Below are positions 1-7,044 of a stretch of DNA of 12,847 nucleotides, piece after piece; position 1 is the first letter of the stretch; every line of letters starts with the position of its first letter. The notes below the pieces were generated by a model. That model saw only the letters and a list, made by a program, of their open reading frames with translations. It did not search any database and was not told the DNA's origin. The stretch lies in the NCBI GenBank assembly GCA_003156495.1, contig PMHC01000148.1, forward strand, positions 2,582-15,428, given 5' to 3'. The stretch is from Acidobacteriaceae bacterium (GTDB taxonomy: Bacteria; Acidobacteriota; Terriglobia; Terriglobales; Acidobacteriaceae). The position numbers were made by a program, and so were the translations under genes.

Positions 1-523
1 GTGGTACATTCTGCACGCCTACTCGGGCTTCGAACGCCGCGTGAAGGAATCGATCGAGAGCCGTGTGCAGGCTTTTGGGTTGAAGGAAAGAATCGGCCGG
101 GTGATGATCCCCATGGAGCCGGTGACCGAGATTATCAACGGCAAGAAGCGCACCGTGGAGCGGGTATTTTTGCCCGGCTACGTGCTGGTGGAGATGGACC
201 TGGACAACGATCTCTGGCATGTGCTGAAAGACACGCCGAAGGTGACTGGGTTTCTGGGCACGGGCGATAAGCCGGTGGCGCTGAGTGAGGAAGAGGTCAG
301 CTCGATTCTCTTCCGGAGCGAGACTTCGAAGGAGAAGCCGCGGCTGCAGATCAAATTCGAGAAGAACGAGCAAGTGCGGATTACCGACGGCCCGTTCGCA
401 AACTTCAACGGCGTGGTGGACGAGATCAACGAGGATCGCGAAACACTGAAGGTGATGGTGACGATCTTCGGGCGCTCGACGCCGGTCGAACTGGAGTTCG
501 GCAAGGTAGAAAAGCTTGCGTAG
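1..523 (+). CDS. nusG: Transcription termination/antitermination protein NusG (5' end cut by window)
   Basis: NusG binds RNA polymerase through its N-terminal NGN domain, affects pausing and Rho termination, and links polymerase to the ribosome through its KOW domain. Reading from base 2, the protein begins WYILHAYSGFERRVKE, the canonical start of the NGN domain, so only a few codons are missing. The motif FLPGYVLVEM follows near residue 60. The C-terminal KOW domain shows QVRITDGPFANFNGVVDEI and ends GKVEKLA before the TAG at 521-523. The 173 residues present fit the usual length of about 180. The ATG at 41 is internal and should not be taken as the start. The next gene, rplK, is the usual neighbour of nusG. 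Identification is by motif recognition and is very secure. Confidence 0.97.
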   Translation, partial: WYILHAYSGFERRVKESIESRVQAFGLKERIGRVMIPMEPVTEIINGKKRTVERVFLPGYVLVEMDLDNDLWHVLKDTPKVTGFLGTGDKPVALSEEEVSSILFRSETSKEKPRLQIKFEKNEQVRITDGPFANFNGVVDEINEDRETLKVMVTIFGRSTPVELEFGKVEKLA

Positions 524-682
524 TTGCAGCTCTAGCAACTAGCTTTCAGCTTCTAGCCGGGCAGGCGATCTAGCTGCCGCCGGTTGCGAGCGAACGCTAA
601 GGCTGCGACACCAAAATTTGCATCAAAGCTACCAGCGATGAGCTAAGGCTAGAAGCTACGAGCTGGTTTTAAGGGAACCAAT
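524..682. repeat. AGCT-rich spacer with long inverted repeat between nusG and rplK
   Basis: This 159-bp spacer is long for nusG-rplK and holds no gene. The tetramer AGCT or variants of AGCTNNTAGC recur about eight times between 527 and 664. An exact 11-bp inverted pair, AGCTTCTAGCC at 548-558 and GGCTAGAAGCT at 647-657, brackets the middle and could fold into a long-range stem in the mRNA. It may be an intergenic repeat element or a leader structure controlling rplK; the sequence alone does not decide. Confidence 0.5.
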
Positions 683-1120
683 ATGGCAGCTCCGAAAAAA
701 ATCACAGGATACGTGAAGTTGCAGATTGAAGCCGGCAAGGCGACGCCGGCGCCTCCAGTAGGCCCGGCGCTAGGCCAAGCGCAGGTCAACATCATGGAGT
801 TCTGCAAGCAGTTCAACGCGCGGACGCAGGGCAAGGACCAGGCCGGATTGATCATCCCAGTGGTGATTACGGTTTACGGTGATCGGTCGTTCACCTTTGT
901 GACCAAGACGCCGCCGGCGGCTGTGCTGCTGAAGAAGGCGGCGGGGATTGAGAAGGGATCGGGCACGCCCAACAAGGAAAAGAAGGGCAAAGTGACCGAG
1001 AAGCAAGTGCGCGAGATTGCCACGCTGAAGATGCCGGATTTGAATGCGTCGTCGGTAGAGACGGCGATCAAGAGCATCAAGGGCACGGCGCGGTCGATGG
1101 GAATCGACGTGGTGGCGTAG
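683..1120 (+). CDS. rplK: 50S ribosomal protein L11
   Basis: L11 binds the GTPase-associated region of 23S rRNA with the L10/L12 stalk and is needed for factor-dependent GTPase activity and the RelA stringent response. The 145 residues match the family length of about 141-145. The N-terminal domain carries the proline-rich switch segment ATPAPPVGPALGQ (residues 20-32) and NIMEFCKQFNART. The C-terminal RNA-binding domain ends SIKGTARSMGIDV. The ATG at 683 is preceded by AAGGGA at 671-676, a good ribosome binding site. The gene follows nusG as usual, but rplA, normally the next gene, is absent and a strong hairpin follows after about 20 bases. Residues 61-88 are duplicated in diverged form at 5036-5120. 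Confidence 0.98.
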   Translation: MAAPKKITGYVKLQIEAGKATPAPPVGPALGQAQVNIMEFCKQFNARTQGKDQAGLIIPVVITVYGDRSFTFVTKTPPAAVLLKKAAGIEKGSGTPNKEKKGKVTEKQVREIATLKMPDLNASSVETAIKSIKGTARSMGIDVVA

Positions 1121-1141
1121 CTCTTTTCAGTTAGGTTGAAT

Positions 1142-1172
1142 AAGAAGGCCCTCCCGGTGGGAGGGCCTTCTT
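1142..1172 (+). terminator. Hairpin terminator after rplK
   Basis: A perfect 14-bp stem with left arm 1142-1155, loop GGT 1156-1158 and right arm 1159-1172 (core GGCCCTCCC/GGGAGGGCC) begins 22 bases after the rplK stop. The stem is very stable. The following tract, TTCTTGTGT, is only moderately T-rich. It most likely ends the nusG-rplK transcript. Confidence 0.85.
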
Positions 1173-1223
1173 GTGTCTGGCGATAATTTAAATGCTTAGC
1201 GCCAACGCATAACCCAAAAATAT

Positions 1224-1257
1224 ACGGCGCCTCAACTTTTGTAAGTTGAAGCGCCGT
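1224..1257. terminator. Bidirectional terminator between rplK and the TonB receptor gene
   Basis: A 15-bp stem with one mismatch pairs 1224-1238 with 1243-1257 around the loop TTGT. On the plus strand it is followed by GTTTTAATT. On the minus strand it is followed by ATATTTTTGGG. It lies about 22 bases beyond the receptor stop codon. The T-rich tails on both sides fit a shared rho-independent terminator for these convergent transcripts. Confidence 0.85.
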
Positions 1258-1279
1258 GTTTTAATTCGTTGCGAATCGA

Positions 1280-4200
1280 TTAAAAGGTGAAGTGCAATCC
1301 GGCCTGAACCGTTCTAGGAGCGGTTGCAGATGTGATATGACCGAAGGTGGTGCTGCCGGAGTAGTAGGTCGTGTTTACGCCGTTAAACAGCGTGTGGTTA
1401 ATCGCATTGATAGCCTGTAGCTTGAACTGCGCATGCAATTGACTGTGCACATGGAAGTCTTTTGAAATCGAGCTGTCGAATTGCGTGGTGTGCGGCAGGC
1501 GCGCCATACCGACAGGAGAATTGCCGAAGGTTCCCTGTGTTGGAACGGAAAACGCGTCGTAATTCAACCAATTGTTTCTACCGCTGTGGGTATGGACTTT
1601 TCCCGATTGATTGGGGCGCTGCGTGCTGTCGACAACGCCGGAATTTTCATAAACATCGAGGCTGGCCGTTATCGGTTCGCCACTCGATGCGTTAAGAATT
1701 CCCGACCATTCCCAACCGCCGAGCGCGCCGCGCAAAAGCGCATTGCGGCTTGACGCCAGAGAGGGCAGTTGCCAGACGTAATCAATGATCAGCATGTGGG
1801 GTTTATCAAATGTGGCCGGTCCCCAGTCTGCGCGCAGGTTGTAGCTGTCTTGCGGGCTGCTGGAGTCAGTGGAAGCGTCGGTCAGCACTTTGGAGTAGGT
1901 ATAGGAAAGGTCTAACGTGAAGTTGCGTCCTAACTGCTCACGGAAAGAGGTTTGCAATCCGTTGTAACGCGAACTGGCGCCAGGATTGAATTGCGCGATC
2001 GAATTGTAGCCGGCGTATGGCCGTAACTGGTTGACGTTAACAGTGCCGGCGGCGACCGCTGCGCTGGGCTGGTTCTGATTCAATTGGCGTTCGTAAAGCA
2101 TGTGCGTTTCTTTCGTGCCGACATACTCCACGGTTAAGATGCCATTCTTGAAGATTTGTTGCTGAATGCCCAGCGAGTACTGCTGGTTATAGGGGTTGGA
2201 ATATTTCGGCTTAAAAGCTACCGCACTGGCGGTAGAGTATTCGTTCGTGCCGTTTTCAGGATCGTCGACCCCTACGTTGTAGAGGGTAACCGAGGCGTTG
2301 AAGGGCGGATTATCTTTACCGCTAAGTTGATAGGGTGCCGTGCGGTCGAAATACATTCCATAGCCGCCGCGGAGCGCGGTTTTACCGTTGCCGAAGACGT
2401 CATAGCTGAATCCGAAGCGCGGAGAAAGATTTAACTTAGAAACGCTGAAAACCGCATTTCCATAAGGTGAATTCGAACCGGCGACGATGATGCCGTTGGT
2501 GGGCAAATAAACGCCATCGGTAATCTGCGAAGCGGCAATATTGGAAAGCGTGCCGTCGGAGTTGACGGTAGGCGCCAAAGCAGACGAATAATTCTGCGTG
2601 AGGAAGTTTGAATTCAAATTATTCAAGTCGGTTTCAGGCCCGTAATAGGTGTAGCGCAGACCATAAGTCAAACTCAAACGATGTAACTGCCACTGATCCT
2701 GCGCATAGGCTTCGGTGTCCCAATAGCGAAGATGCTGCATGGGGTTTTCTTTGGTTTCGCTATATGTATCGGCAAAACCGATCAGCATATCCGCCAAGTC
2801 GTTGCCGGTCTTTGTTCCATACCAAGAAAAGCCGCCGTTGGTATAGGAGTTGGAGTTATTCTCGTTTTTGCCTTGCTGGATAACCAGCAGGCCAAACTTG
2901 AAGTTATGCATTCCCTTATGCCAGGAAAGGTTGTCGTCCAACTTGTGGTAGAAGTAACCGTTCAGGAAGGGCCAATCGGTCGAGATGCTTGAGTAATGCG
3001 AGAACGAGAGGACAGGGATACGATTGCCGGTGTTGGTGTGATTCGAAAAATAATAAGGAATATTGATACCGCCCACAGTGCGCGACAACTCCGAGGATTC
3101 AGAGATGCGAGCGATGTTGTGGGAGAGACCGAATTGAATTTCATTTACAAGGTTAGGCGTGATGGTTCCATTCAGATTGATTCCTAGGCTTTGAATGGGC
3201 TCGAACTCGGTGCTGGCGCCAACGTTGGGAAGCGCTTCATCGTTCCACAACGAATAAGGTGAATCGATGTGGTTCTGATCCTGGATGTAGTGCGCATAGG
3301 CTTTCCATTTGTCGCTAATGTTGTAATCCAGGCGAACAAGTTCCTCGCGTACGCTGGTTCTGGTGGGAGCGCTGGAAGGGTAATTTGATCCAGTTTCCGA
3401 GTTATAGGTTTGTGCGCGGGGGTAATAATATTTGATCAAATTTACCGCGTTTGTATTTAACAGCGTGGTTGGAATCTGATCGTTGGGAAAAGGCTGGCCT
3501 GCTACGCAGTTCACGCAGTTAACATTGCTAGCGAGTGAACTGGGGACGGTAGGCTCGGTTAAGCCCAAGGTGGCGTAGTCGGAAAATTTACCTGCGATTT
3601 CATCGTCAGTGGGGACCAGGGCCAAGGATGTGCCGTTGGGCTCGATGATCCGACGCCATTCTTCAGACCAGAAAAAGAAGAGCTTGTCTTTTTTAATCGG
3701 TCCGCCAACCGTGTAGCCCCAATTGTTGTAATGCTCGTTGGGGCGGCTAATGCCCTCTAAGTTATTAAAGAAGTTGTTCGCGTTAAGCGCGCCATTGCGC
3801 ATAAACTCAAAAGCCGTGCCATGAAAGGCGTTGGAGCCGCTTTTAAGGATGGCGTTGATAGTGGCACCGGCGGTGCGTCCCTGTTCGGAGGAGTAATTAC
3901 CGCGGTCCATGCGGAACTCGGCGAGTGCGTCAATATCAGGAACGATGGCGTTATTTCCGTAATAAACATCTTCGTCCGGGACGCCGTCGATGGTCCAGTT
4001 GTTCGATGTGTTGCGAACGCCGTTTGAGGAAGCATAGAGGCCGGCATTTGAGCCGAAGCCGGGTTCGCTTCCGATATCGCTCGAAATGCCAGGCGCCAAC
4101 TGAACGAGCTCAATGAAGTTACGCGTAACTAGCGGCATCGCTTCGATTGTGGCGCCGGTAATGACGTTACCGACGTTGCCCGATTCCGTGTCCACATTGA

Positions 4201-4573
4201 GGGCATTGCTGGTGACTTCAACCGTACTGCTAACGGTTCCTGGCTGAAGCGTAAAGTTTGTCCGGAGATGATCGCCGGCGTTCAGGACGATGGAATTGAC
4301 TTGCTGTTTGCCGAATCCGATTTTTTCGGCCGTCAGGGTGTAGGTTCCCACGGGGAGATTGGGAAAGATGTAGTTTCCTGTTTCATCGGTCGTGGTTTTC
4401 CACTGTGCATTGGTTTGTAGCAGAACCGCGCTGATGGCGGTTTGCGGAATCATGGCTCCTGAGCTGTCGGCGACCAGGCCGGCGATTGTGCCGGCGCTAC
4501 TCACTTGTGCAGGGATTTGAAAAGATGCTGCCAGGAACAAGAGCGATGCCAGCGCTCGAATTCTAAGTCGCAT
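1280..4573 (-). CDS. TonB-dependent receptor, Oar-like, with carboxypeptidase-regulatory-like domain
   Basis: This is a 1097-residue outer-membrane protein expected to import a large or complex substrate with energy from TonB-ExbBD; the substrate cannot be read from the sequence. A signal peptide (about residues 1-23, MRLRIRALASLLFLAASF) is followed by a carboxypeptidase-regulatory-like beta-sandwich at about 28-112 (GTIAGLVADSSGAMIPQ, TTTDETGNYIFPNLPVGTYT). The plug domain lies at about 125-250 (VRNTSNNWTIDGV, EQGRTAGATINAILKSGSN). The rest is a long beta-barrel with conserved FRMDRGNYSSEQGR- and SPRFGFSYDVFG-type segments, ending AGLHFTF with the terminal Phe typical of barrel proteins. A CVNC pair near residue 355 may form a disulfide in an extracellular loop. 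The ATG at 4573 has a consensus ribosome binding site. Such receptors are abundant in Acidobacteria. The family is secure, the substrate unknown. Confidence 0.95.
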   Translation of the reverse strand: MRLRIRALASLLFLAASFQIPAQVSSAGTIAGLVADSSGAMIPQTAISAVLLQTNAQWKTTTDETGNYIFPNLPVGTYTLTAEKIGFGKQQVNSIVLNAGDHLRTNFTLQPGTVSSTVEVTSNALNVDTESGNVGNVITGATIEAMPLVTRNFIELVQLAPGISSDIGSEPGFGSNAGLYASSNGVRNTSNNWTIDGVPDEDVYYGNNAIVPDIDALAEFRMDRGNYSSEQGRTAGATINAILKSGSNAFHGTAFEFMRNGALNANNFFNNLEGISRPNEHYNNWGYTVGGPIKKDKLFFFWSEEWRRIIEPNGTSLALVPTDDEIAGKFSDYATLGLTEPTVPSSLASNVNCVNCVAGQPFPNDQIPTTLLNTNAVNLIKYYYPRAQTYNSETGSNYPSSAPTRTSVREELVRLDYNISDKWKAYAHYIQDQNHIDSPYSLWNDEALPNVGASTEFEPIQSLGINLNGTITPNLVNEIQFGLSHNIARISESSELSRTVGGINIPYYFSNHTNTGNRIPVLSFSHYSSISTDWPFLNGYFYHKLDDNLSWHKGMHNFKFGLLVIQQGKNENNSNSYTNGGFSWYGTKTGNDLADMLIGFADTYSETKENPMQHLRYWDTEAYAQDQWQLHRLSLTYGLRYTYYGPETDLNNLNSNFLTQNYSSALAPTVNSDGTLSNIAASQITDGVYLPTNGIIVAGSNSPYGNAVFSVSKLNLSPRFGFSYDVFGNGKTALRGGYGMYFDRTAPYQLSGKDNPPFNASVTLYNVGVDDPENGTNEYSTASAVAFKPKYSNPYNQQYSLGIQQQIFKNGILTVEYVGTKETHMLYERQLNQNQPSAAVAAGTVNVNQLRPYAGYNSIAQFNPGASSRYNGLQTSFREQLGRNFTLDLSYTYSKVLTDASTDSSSPQDSYNLRADWGPATFDKPHMLIIDYVWQLPSLASSRNALLRGALGGWEWSGILNASSGEPITASLDVYENSGVVDSTQRPNQSGKVHTHSGRNNWLNYDAFSVPTQGTFGNSPVGMARLPHTTQFDSSISKDFHVHSQLHAQFKLQAINAINHTLFNGVNTTYYSGSTTFGHITSATAPRTVQAGLHFTF

Positions 4574-4579
4574 AAGAAT

Positions 4580-4588
4580 ACCTCCTTT
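4580..4588 (-). promoter_or_regulatory. Consensus Shine-Dalgarno of the TonB receptor gene
   Basis: On the minus strand AAAGGAGGT lies 6 bases before the ATG at 4573. This near-perfect complement to the 16S 3' end fixes the start and predicts strong translation. Confidence 0.9.
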
Positions 4589-4664
4589 GATGGTCTATGT
4601 TGACAAGAGGCGGCTTGCTGCGGTGCGGAAAGAGCGGTGGCAAGTCGTCTGTGTATAGCAGTTA

Positions 4665-4697
4665 ATATGTATATACATATACCGATGTGGATGTCAA
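4665..4697 (-). promoter_or_regulatory. Sigma-70-type promoter overlapped by a 16-bp palindromic operator
   Basis: On the minus strand a perfect TTGACA (-35) lies at 4697-4692. Candidate -10 hexamers are TATATA at 4675-4670 (16-bp spacer) or TATACA at 4673-4668 (18-bp spacer). The -10 region lies wholly inside the perfect palindrome ATATGTATATACATAT (4665-4680). A dimeric regulator bound there would block RNA polymerase, so repression is the simplest reading. The ATGT...ACAT half-sites resemble operators described for PadR-family repressors, but no regulator gene is intact nearby, so that link is a guess. The predicted leader before the receptor start is about 85-90 bases. Confidence 0.65.
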
Positions 4698-5035
4698 TGA
4701 AGAAAATAAAAGTAATGACACGCCACCAGCGTGCGTCGGAAGGGTGTTGATAGGGGGAAAGCGATTAATGAGGGGGTCGCGCGATTTTTTTGATGGCGTA
4801 GAGTGAGAAATTTCATCTTTCAGGGGTTGAACTCGCCGTGGCGAGCGAAAAAGCTCTGGATTTGGAACCAGAGGGAGAAAAACATTCCGCATGGCTTAAA
4901 GACTACGTTGATTTTGCAGCAGTTACGGCCCCCTTTGGCAAGCTCAGGGCAGGCTAAAAGTCGTGTCCTGACACTTTTTGCTGTTCCGGCGGCGTTTTTC
5001 CGCTCGCCACTGCGAGCAAAGCCTATGATTTTATA
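4698..5035. other. Non-coding stretch with short hairpin repeats
   Basis: No convincing gene is present. Two related hairpins occur: CTCGCCGTGGCGAG at 4832-4845 and CTCGCCACTGCGAG at 5003-5016. They share arms but differ in the loop, and both are followed by A-rich sequence. A third hairpin pairs CTCTGG (4854-4859) with CCAGAG (4868-4873). The stretch lies between the receptor promoter and the rplK fragment and looks like accumulated repeat debris. Confidence 0.5.
4931..4955. repeat. REP-like repeat remnant
   Basis: CCCTTTGGCAAGCTCAGGG followed by CAGGCT closely resembles the dispersed intergenic motif CCCTTCGACAAGCTCAGGG seen in many bacterial genomes. This is a resemblance from memory. A single copy in this window cannot prove that it belongs to a repeat family. 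Confidence 0.35.
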
Positions 5036-5120
5036 GGTGATTACGGCCTACGGCGACCGGCCGTTCAGCTTTGTGAGCAAGAGGCCACCGGCGGCTGTGC
5101 CGCTGAAGAAGGCGGCGGGG
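5036..5120 (+). pseudogene. Diverged internal fragment of rplK
   Basis: These 85 bases align without gaps to 862-946 of rplK, covering L11 residues 61-88, with 10 mismatches (about 88% identity). Translated, VITAYGDRPFSFVSKRPPAA corresponds to VITVYGDRSFTFVTKTPPAA in L11. Six of 28 residues differ, including Ser to Pro, Thr to Arg and Leu to Pro changes, which suggests drift without selection. Neither flank resembles L11, although weak similarity may run about 20 bases further downstream with small gaps. The reading frame happens to be open into the next gene, but the GTG at 5037 is not a credible start. It is probably a recombination scar or a leftover from a lost second rplK copy. Confidence 0.8.
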
Positions 5121-5315
5121 TTTTGTTGGGGACGGGAGGCGGTTACCGGGAGTGATCAAAATAGAAGGGAAACCGGGATTTATACTTCTCAGCGATACGG
5201 AAATCGGCGGTATCCTGGGGCTGAAAAGACAGATCTGAAGCACCCATTTTCAAGGCGGGATCGAGATGTTGGCTACCTGTCAATTTTTCATCGAAGGCAT
5301 TTTGAGGAAAGCACA

Positions 5316-6197
5316 ATGAAACATTCGCTTACCGCTATGGCTGTTCTTATAGCCTCTGCGCTCGCCTCCGCACAAATGCCTGCATCGGGTGGCGGTCTTC
5401 TCACGCGTCACTACCGCGACGGAGAAACGCTTACCTACCACATGACCGCCACCAACGAAGACCGGCACTATACCGCCGATACTTCCGGCACGGCTAAAAA
5501 GACAGCCAGCGGCAGTTTCGTTGAGGAATTTCACTGGACTGGCAGTACGTTGAACGGGCAGCCCATCACGCTGACGCCAGCGATAGCTCAGTTCGTCCAG
5601 ATTCTTTCTCTCGATCCAAACTCGCCGCCCTCCATGCCTGATCTGAGCAAAGCGGATCCGAGGATGATCGGGCCGATTACGGATCTGATGACCTTTTACG
5701 TAGATCTGTGGCTCATAAACAAAATCGGAATTCTGCAACACCCTGGAGATCACTTTCTCGTACCAAGCCCGCAGATCGGCTCATGGGCCGACGGCACTCA
5801 GGTGCTCGTCGGAAGGAGCCAAATCGACTTCGACCTGAATCTTCAGTCAATTGACACGGCGAAGCATACTGCCGCGGTTGTAGTTCACCATGTGCCGCCA
5901 TCACATCCCAATCTACAGCTTCCAGCGGATTGGATGCAGGCTCCAGTAGCGGATACGGCGAACAACTGGGTCCAAGTAAAAAAGACAAAAGGCGGAAAAT
6001 ACAAGGCGGAAGTTGGCAAGGAGACATTTGACGTTACTATCATCGTAAGCACGGAGGACGGTAGAATACTTTCCGCGACCATGGACAATCCTGTGGTGCA
6101 GATCGGCCGCGTGTGTGAGGACGCAGAACTGACCCAATGCGGTATTGCGCAGCCGCACACCATCCAGCGGCATATTGAGATAGTGCTGGCGCAATGA
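5316..6197 (+). CDS. Exported protein of unknown function
   Basis: I do not recognise a named family for this 293-residue protein. It begins MKHSLTAMAVLIASALASAQ, a clear Sec signal peptide with probable cleavage after ASA, so it should act in the periplasm or outside the cell. The mature part is soluble, beta-rich in appearance and without membrane segments. Recognisable stretches are the SGSFVEEFHWTGSTLNG segment and a late Cys pair, CEDAELTQC (residues 267-275), that could form a disulfide. The ATG at 5316 was chosen because GAGGAAA lies just upstream at 5304-5310 and the signal peptide starts there; the open frame extends further back only by chance. It stands alone, flanked by the rplK fragment and a dead gene, with no partner to suggest a role. 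Confidence 0.85.
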   Translation: MKHSLTAMAVLIASALASAQMPASGGGLLTRHYRDGETLTYHMTATNEDRHYTADTSGTAKKTASGSFVEEFHWTGSTLNGQPITLTPAIAQFVQILSLDPNSPPSMPDLSKADPRMIGPITDLMTFYVDLWLINKIGILQHPGDHFLVPSPQIGSWADGTQVLVGRSQIDFDLNLQSIDTAKHTAAVVVHHVPPSHPNLQLPADWMQAPVADTANNWVQVKKTKGGKYKAEVGKETFDVTIIVSTEDGRILSATMDNPVVQIGRVCEDAELTQCGIAQPHTIQRHIEIVLAQ

Positions 6198-6249
6198 CAC
6201 GCCTCTCACCGTGGTGCTTGCAGGTACCGGGGCGTTCCAGGGCCGCGAA

Positions 6250-6760
6250 TTGCAAAGACTACTTGTCTAGCTAAAGCGAAGTAAAAATGGCGCTTATTCA
6301 CAGGAGGCGAGGGAAGGGCATCGGCAGGAAGCGATTCCGCCGGCCTCAGCTTATCGGTCTTCTCTTTGGGGTAAAGGAAAAAGACCAAGCTGTATCCGCC
6401 GCGCGGCATGTCAACGCGAATCTTATTGTCCTTGCCTTTATGGGTATATAGTAATCTTCTAGCCTGCGGCACAATTGGCGGGCGTAGTTGCGGACGATAT
6501 TATCTTCGCCTGGATCGTAGTCTGGGTGCCGGTGAAAGACCTGGACCCAGATCTCCTGCTCGTTCATATGGCGAGCTCCCGGTTGCCGCGCTCGAGACTA
6601 GGCATAGCGTAAGAAATCGGCCAACAATTAGGCTTTGGCAAAGTGCCTGCTCGCCAGAACCTTTTCAATCGTTTCCTGCTGCACTTTTTCGGAAAATTCC
6701 GGTTCCGAAGCAATGTGCTGGAATGATTGTTGCCGATATCAACCATGGACGGTCCTTTCG
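6250..6760 (-). pseudogene. Decayed gene with OmpR-like winged-helix N-terminal domain
   Basis: Reading the minus strand from about 6730 downward, the pieces EKVQQETIEKVLASRHFAKA, LLADFLRYA, LERGNRELAI, HRHPDYDPGEDNIVRNYARQ, LCRRLEDYY and GKDNKIRVDMPRGGYSLVF appear in order but in changing frames. They are interrupted by TAA and TAG stops and at least three frameshifts, one near 6441-6452. The pieces rebuild the conserved N-terminal domain of a large acidobacterial protein group. The IVRNYARQLCRRLE helix followed by MPRGGYSL looks like the recognition helix and wing of OmpR/PhoB-type DNA-binding domains. The C-terminal part, which in such proteins varies widely, is missing or unrecognisable. 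The gene is almost certainly not translated into a working protein. Confidence 0.75.
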
Positions 6761-7044
6761 AGAAAGCATACCCTAGAATTCAGGTAAGAGTCGCGTGCTC
6801 AAGTTGAGAATGGATAATTCTGCAATATTATCAGAAGGGTATACCCATAACGGCAGCCATGATTTCCTGGGAAAACAGGGGTATCCCCCCCGATTAAATC
6901 TTCTCTCTTTCTCGCAAAAGGCAGAGATTTATATTAATTTTAAAAAAAGGATCGGCACGGGATTGTCGCGGCGTATGAGCGGGAACTCCGTTGATATCGA
7001 AGTATTTGACCTTGCTATTTCGCGACAAATCAGAAATACGGACG
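6761..7044. other. Gene-free AT-richer stretch with GGGTAT palindromes
   Basis: No credible gene is present. A possible plus-strand promoter is TTGAGA at 6804-6809 and TATTAT at 6826-6831 with a 16-bp spacer. Just downstream lies the palindrome GGGTATACCC (6837-6846), and 41 bases further on GGGGTATCCCC (6878-6888), two similar operator-like sites about four helical turns apart. The promoter would read toward the truncated glycosidase and hydrolase genes. This is a weak, motif-only assignment. Confidence 0.35.

Noticed and set aside
1462..4116. Several plus-strand frames of 60-92 codons within the receptor gene
   Set aside because: All are antisense to a clear, continuous TonB receptor and show no family features.
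5152..5238. Short frame from GTG ending GGILGLKRQI
   Set aside because: Only 28 codons, no ribosome binding site and no recognised family. It may be a gene tail remnant but cannot be supported.
5037..5315. Upstream extension of the 5316 gene starting with GTG at 5037
   Set aside because: The extension is rplK-derived or junk sequence. A signal peptide and ribosome binding site place the true start at 5316.
5280..5753. 157-codon minus-strand frame opposite the exported protein
   Set aside because: No motif and no ribosome binding site. The plus strand carries the signal peptide and a good start.
6438..6850. 11-base inverted pair TTATGGGTATA (6438-6448) and TATACCCATAA (6840-6850) as mobile-element ends
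   Set aside because: Too short, with no transposase or target duplication; more likely chance or a shared operator-like core.
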